Part shown: piece after piece, positions 60,654-64,000 of the stretch
Layout of the letters: the number at the start of each line of letters is the position of its first letter
Numbering within the stretch: the first letter of the stretch is position 1
Assembly: GCA_964606735.1 (NCBI GenBank)
Contig: CAZSHI010000005.1
Span: forward strand, 45,140-109,139
From: UBA5109 sp964606735
GTDB lineage: Bacteria > Pseudomonadota > Gammaproteobacteria > Pseudomonadales > Pseudohongiellaceae
Length of the DNA stretch: 64,000 nt
Direction of reading: 5' to 3'
Notes under the pieces: generated by a model
The model's database searches: none
Told to the model about the DNA's origin: nothing
Seen by the model: the letters and a program-made list of their open reading frames with translations, nothing else
Translations under genes and position numbers: made by a program

Positions 60654-61712
60654 ATGCGCATTGCTTTCATCATTTATGGTGACATTAATACCCTGAGTGG
60701 CGGGTATTTATATGACCGTAAATTGATAGAACACTTGAGGGCTCAGGGCGAAGAAGTCGATATTATCAGCTTGGGAAAGCCGGCTTATCTTAAGGCGCTG
60801 ATGCGAAATGTAGTGCCTCCAAAGCTGCTTAATCATAACTATGACCTTATCATTCAGGATGAGCTTGCGCATCCTACCTGTCTCCCCATTAACAAGGCGC
60901 TCAAACGCCTGCAAATAACTCCTGTGATTGCACTGGTGCATTTGTTCAGTGCATTTATTCCAAGCCTGACACTCACACAAACTGTGCGAGCGTTTGTGGA
61001 AAAGCGTTATATACAGACACTTGATGGACTGATACTCAATAGCCAAAGCACACTCAAACAGGCAATGCAATTAAGTAATCATAAGTTACCGCCACATCTG
61101 GTCGCGCTGCCTTGCGGCGACAATTTTAGTGATGATGAAATAAGGCAAGATAAAAAGCATAATTCGGGGCAACTTAAAATTTTGTTTGTCGGTAACCTGA
61201 GCAGGCAGAAGGGTTTGCATGTGCTGCTCAGGGCAGTGAACATGCTAAAAGACAAAACAATCAGTTTGACCATAGCGGGTCGTGAAGACCTGGATAAGGA
61301 CTATGCAAAACAACAAAAAGATTTTGTGCAAAAACAGGGGCTGTCCGCTATGGTCACTTTTAGGGGCCCCCTGATAGGAGAAAGCCTGAGAACTCTTTAC
61401 CAGCAACACGATGTCTTTGTCATGCCATCAGAAAATGAAGCTTATGGTATCGTGTACCTTGAAGCCATGCAGTTTGGTCTGCCCGCGATTGGCACTCGTA
61501 CGGGAGGTGGCCGAGAAATTATCGAGCACGAAAAAAATGGATTCCTGCTGCCGCCGGAAGATTCTATTTCGCTTGCCCGGATACTCGAAAAACTCCTGCA
61601 GGACAACAAGTGTCTGGAGGAATTATCCAAACGAGCCCGGCATAGCTATCAGTCTCATCCCCGATGGCAAGAGAGCTGTGAAAAAATTCATGATTTTTTA
61701 AAAACTTTTTAG
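60654..61712 (+). CDS. Glycosyltransferase family 4
   Basis: A 352-residue GT-B glycosyltransferase. The N-lobe starts MRIAFIIYGDINTLSGGYLY, and the donor site in the C-lobe has ILFVGNLSRQKGLHVLLRAV and MPSENEAYGIVYLEAMQFG with the paired glutamates of GT4 retaining enzymes, then TGGGREIIEHEKNGFLL. Lies three bases after the PTPS-like gene. It should add a sugar to the cluster product; which sugar and acceptor cannot be told. Confidence 0.88.
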   Translation: MRIAFIIYGDINTLSGGYLYDRKLIEHLRAQGEEVDIISLGKPAYLKALMRNVVPPKLLNHNYDLIIQDELAHPTCLPINKALKRLQITPVIALVHLFSAFIPSLTLTQTVRAFVEKRYIQTLDGLILNSQSTLKQAMQLSNHKLPPHLVALPCGDNFSDDEIRQDKKHNSGQLKILFVGNLSRQKGLHVLLRAVNMLKDKTISLTIAGREDLDKDYAKQQKDFVQKQGLSAMVTFRGPLIGESLRTLYQQHDVFVMPSENEAYGIVYLEAMQFGLPAIGTRTGGGREIIEHEKNGFLLPPEDSISLARILEKLLQDNKCLEELSKRARHSYQSHPRWQESCEKIHDFLKTF

Positions 61713-61728
61713 GTTCATCGCTAACAGA

Positions 61729-62625
61729 ATGATTGACGAAACCTTTGACTATGTAGAATACCTGCGGCTTAAAAAGGCAATCGATGATAGAAGCCTGAAC
61801 CCCGTGGTATGGCAGATACTCTGCAAATGGATTGAGCAAAAAAGTTCTGGTCAAAAGCATTTGCGTGTACTGGAAATTGGTGCAGGTACTGGCACCATGA
61901 TTGGCCGCTTACTGGACAGCGTATTTCCGTCTGGAACCAGCTATACGGCACTTGAACCGGAAAAAGCTTTTAAAGTGGCTGCCAGAGAACAATTTAAACA
62001 CTGGGCAGCCGATAGGGGAATTGGCTTTACTGAAACTGCTGCAGGCACATGGCAGATCAACAAGGATGATAAGTGCTTGGAGCTGGAGTGGCTGAGCATC
62101 GCTGCAGAAAATCTGGGCACTGTCATTGAAAAAGGCAGCCTAGATTTACTGCTTGCTCATGCGGTGGTGGATTTGTTGCCTGTCCCGGTTTTATTGCCGA
62201 ACTTATTAGATCTGCTCAAACCCGGAGGAGCCTTTTATTTCAGTCTCAATTATTCCGGCACCACCCGCTTTGAGCCAGCGCATCCTGATGATGTTCCCCT
62301 TATGCAGGCCTATAACAGGGATATGGATGCCAGGTTTGATGATTTGGACTGGCAGGCAAGCCTTACCGGAGCCAGACTGGGCCCCTGGTTAACTGCTGCG
62401 GGATGTCAGGTCTTGGCTGAGGCAGATTCTGACTGGCAACTTAACGCCTCTGATGGCTTATTTGTCAGAAACATTCTGGATACCATGAAAAAAGCCTTGC
62501 AAGAAATGAAACAGTTAGCTGACTGGTATGACAAAAGGGTCACGCAACTCGAAGCAGGCTCGCTCGCGGTTAAGATATCAAATACCGATTTTTTTGGCCT
62601 GAAAGCGGATCGGACAAAACAGTAA
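61729..62625 (+). CDS. SAM-dependent methyltransferase
   Basis: A 298-residue class I methyltransferase. The SAM motif is LRVLEIGAGTGTMIGRLL at about residues 45-62, followed by YTALEPEKAF, LDLLLAHAVVDLLPVPVLLP and LLDLLKPGGAFYFSLNYSG. No closer family is recognised. It is 16 bases after the GT4 gene, so it ends the six-gene run. It may methylate a pterin or pyrimidine nitrogen or a sugar hydroxyl in the cluster product. Confidence 0.85.
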   Translation: MIDETFDYVEYLRLKKAIDDRSLNPVVWQILCKWIEQKSSGQKHLRVLEIGAGTGTMIGRLLDSVFPSGTSYTALEPEKAFKVAAREQFKHWAADRGIGFTETAAGTWQINKDDKCLELEWLSIAAENLGTVIEKGSLDLLLAHAVVDLLPVPVLLPNLLDLLKPGGAFYFSLNYSGTTRFEPAHPDDVPLMQAYNRDMDARFDDLDWQASLTGARLGPWLTAAGCQVLAEADSDWQLNASDGLFVRNILDTMKKALQEMKQLADWYDKRVTQLEAGSLAVKISNTDFFGLKADRTKQ

Positions 62626-62671
62626 GAAGGGTCTGGATATGATAAATGGTATAGTCAATGGATCGTGCTTC

Positions 62672-63820
62672 TCAAGTGCCGTCATAATGTTTTACCCAGC
62701 GATCATCCCACAAAAAAATGCTGTATTTACCGGTGCCCAGCTGCATCAGCCAGACCACTATGATTAATACCAGTGCATCGCTGAGTGTCATGGCATAGTC
62801 CAGTAACCAGTAGGCAAAGAGGCAACACAACACCAGTGCACTCAGACGCCCGAGAATTCCCAGCAAAATCATTACGCAGCACATACTCATAAGCAGTATT
62901 AAAAAAAGCTCAGCAGGAGAGTTTGCCGGAACAATCAATTTTTGCTGAAGTGTAATGAAAAACAGGGCACACAGTGCAAGCCGTAAAAATGGCAGCAGAT
63001 AAGCCTGAATCAGGGTAGTAGTGCAGGCAAAATAGTGTTGGGCGCCTGGTGCATCCTGCTTGATCAGGCCGCTGCAACTGAACCAGTCAATACCAAATCC
63101 GATGAGCAGAGGCAGCATAAAGGCAAGCCCGGCAACAACAGTTGCCGGTGGCGCCAGAATGGGCCACAGGACCACGGCGAGAAAGCCCATCTGGAAGCCG
63201 GCAAGTGCGCGTCGCTCAGGGTTTTTATTCAAGGGGTAAACTGGCAGCCTATGTCGCTTGCGCCAAATAAGGCCAGCCTGGAAAAGGTAATAGGCCAGGC
63301 TTACCGATAAATAGCTCCAGTGAATCTGGCCAATCCAGACTGCCAACAGGGGGGCGACCAGCAAACCCAGGGCATCAAACTCGGTATCCAGTTTTTCGCC
63401 GAGCAGACTTTGCTGAGCACTGATACGTGCCACATAGCCATCAACACGGTCGATGAGGGCTGCCAGAAAATATGCCAGTGCCGGGAATAAGAGAATAAAG
63501 GGACTCAGACTGGGCTGGAAAATAAAGCCGGCGGTAAACGCGATCAGCCAGGCCCGGGCGAGGCTCAGGTAATTCGCCCAGCCGAGATCCGGATACAGTA
63601 CTGAGTCTGGCGCAGAACGGTTCAGAGCCAGCAGCTTATATGCCCGGTAGCTGCAAATAAGCCAGACAAGGCTGCTTTGTAAAGCCAGCACACAAACCTG
63701 GAGCAAAGGCCAGATTTTCAGGAAAAAGGCTGAAAAAACAATAATTAAGCAGATGCCAGCAATGCTGGTCCGCTGCAGCTGTACACTTGCTGGGTTATGC
63801 TGGCTTAAGCTGGCTGTCAT
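62672..63820 (-). CDS. CDP-alcohol phosphatidyltransferase-family membrane protein
   Basis: A 382-residue membrane protein with many hydrophobic segments. The CDP-alcohol phosphotransferase motif D-x2-D-G-x2-A-R-x8-G-x3-D-x3-D is perfect: Asp124, Asp127, Gly128, Ala131-Arg132, Gly141, Asp145, Asp149. The protein is about twice the size of PgsA, with a C-terminal half of further membrane segments. It converges on the methyltransferase with a 46-base spacer, so it is not in the same transcript, but it is the next gene and may supply a lipid or polyol-phosphate step. Confidence 0.85.
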   Translation of the reverse strand: MTASLSQHNPASVQLQRTSIAGICLIIVFSAFFLKIWPLLQVCVLALQSSLVWLICSYRAYKLLALNRSAPDSVLYPDLGWANYLSLARAWLIAFTAGFIFQPSLSPFILLFPALAYFLAALIDRVDGYVARISAQQSLLGEKLDTEFDALGLLVAPLLAVWIGQIHWSYLSVSLAYYLFQAGLIWRKRHRLPVYPLNKNPERRALAGFQMGFLAVVLWPILAPPATVVAGLAFMLPLLIGFGIDWFSCSGLIKQDAPGAQHYFACTTTLIQAYLLPFLRLALCALFFITLQQKLIVPANSPAELFLILLMSMCCVMILLGILGRLSALVLCCLFAYWLLDYAMTLSDALVLIIVVWLMQLGTGKYSIFLWDDRWVKHYDGT

Positions 63821-64000
63821 TTGTTGAAGATACGCAGCCGTACTATTTTATGCAATAAAAACAATCTCTTGTGGCGCTTCCTTGGATTGGAACTAGATGG
63901 TAGCTCCTTAGTGGGCCTAATTACACTGCATTTTTCAATAAATTAAGTAAAAACAGTAACAAGACTGTATAAATTCATAAATACACTAGACATTTTCATT
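63821..64000. other. Right-edge non-coding stretch
   Basis: The last 180 bases upstream of the phosphatidyltransferase gene are AT-rich toward the edge and hold no gene that I can support. The region probably contains that gene's promoter and the start of a further regulatory area cut by the edge. Confidence 0.5.

Noticed and set aside
1..64000. tRNA, rRNA, CRISPR arrays, transposases or prophage genes
   Set aside because: None were found on reading both strands; spacers are short and lack cloverleaf, repeat-spacer or transposase-like content.

Overview
The window is a stretch of gammaproteobacterial chromosome. It carries about 70 protein-coding genes, almost no free space (no gene-free stretch reaches 300 bases), and no rRNA, tRNA, insertion sequence or CRISPR array that I can see. 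Local gene orders match those I know from Pseudomonas and related marine gammaproteobacteria: rppH-ptsP-lgt-thyA-folA-ilvD; yggS-proC-yggT-metX-metW-DUF4426-rdgB-hemW with pilT divergent; ruvX-yqgE-tonB-gshB; lptM-lysA-dapF-DUF484; argH divergent from hemC-hemD-hemX-hemY; hemB-trxA-rho-ubiD. Several usual neighbours are absent (amtB, pilU, xerC, fbpC), so this is a relative rather than a Pseudomonas. A run of exactly 100 N inside pilT marks a draft scaffold join.

Layout. 1-5.5 kb: ubiK (cut by the left edge), a PII protein, rsmE, a ubiquinone hydroxylase, and an iron importer (binding protein plus fused permease) behind a clear Fur box. 5.6-13.1 kb: gcvH, rppH, ptsP, lgt, thyA, folA, a half-size UPF0016 protein and ilvD. 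13.3-26.1 kb: a long minus-strand run with argA, argE, a thioesterase, a siderophore/heme/cobalamin-type ABC importer, an FNR/Anr regulator, hemW, rdgB, metW, metX, yggT, proC and yggS. 26.1-43.4 kb: pilT, ruvX, yqgE, a TonB protein, gshB, a PilG-like response regulator with a Cys/His-rich partner, the dapF-lysA-lptM group, M48 protease plus LemA, argH, hemCDXY and a small heat-shock protein with a perfect FNR-type box upstream.

43.4-45.9 kb is accessory. An AT-rich islet carries a double-glycine-leader, glycine-rich peptide that looks like a bacteriocin precursor, a hairpin followed by a T-rich stretch, and a small membrane protein that may give immunity. 45.9-57.8 kb returns to housekeeping: ubiD, rho, trxA, hemB, dsbB, gshA, hslR, yrfG, cysQ. 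Within it sits a two-gene unit made of a TVP38-type membrane domain fused to a flavin disulfide oxidoreductase and an ArsM-like methyltransferase.

57.9-63.8 kb is the most promising candidate for an undescribed system. Six genes on one strand, overlapping or nearly abutting, encode a GTP cyclohydrolase II, a RibD-type reductase without deaminase, an MDR dehydrogenase, a 6-pyruvoyl-tetrahydropterin-synthase-like protein with a changed active site, a GT4 glycosyltransferase and a SAM methyltransferase. A convergent CDP-alcohol phosphatidyltransferase follows. Together they suggest a GTP-derived pyrimidine or pterin that is reduced, glycosylated, methylated and perhaps attached to lipid. No product is known to me.
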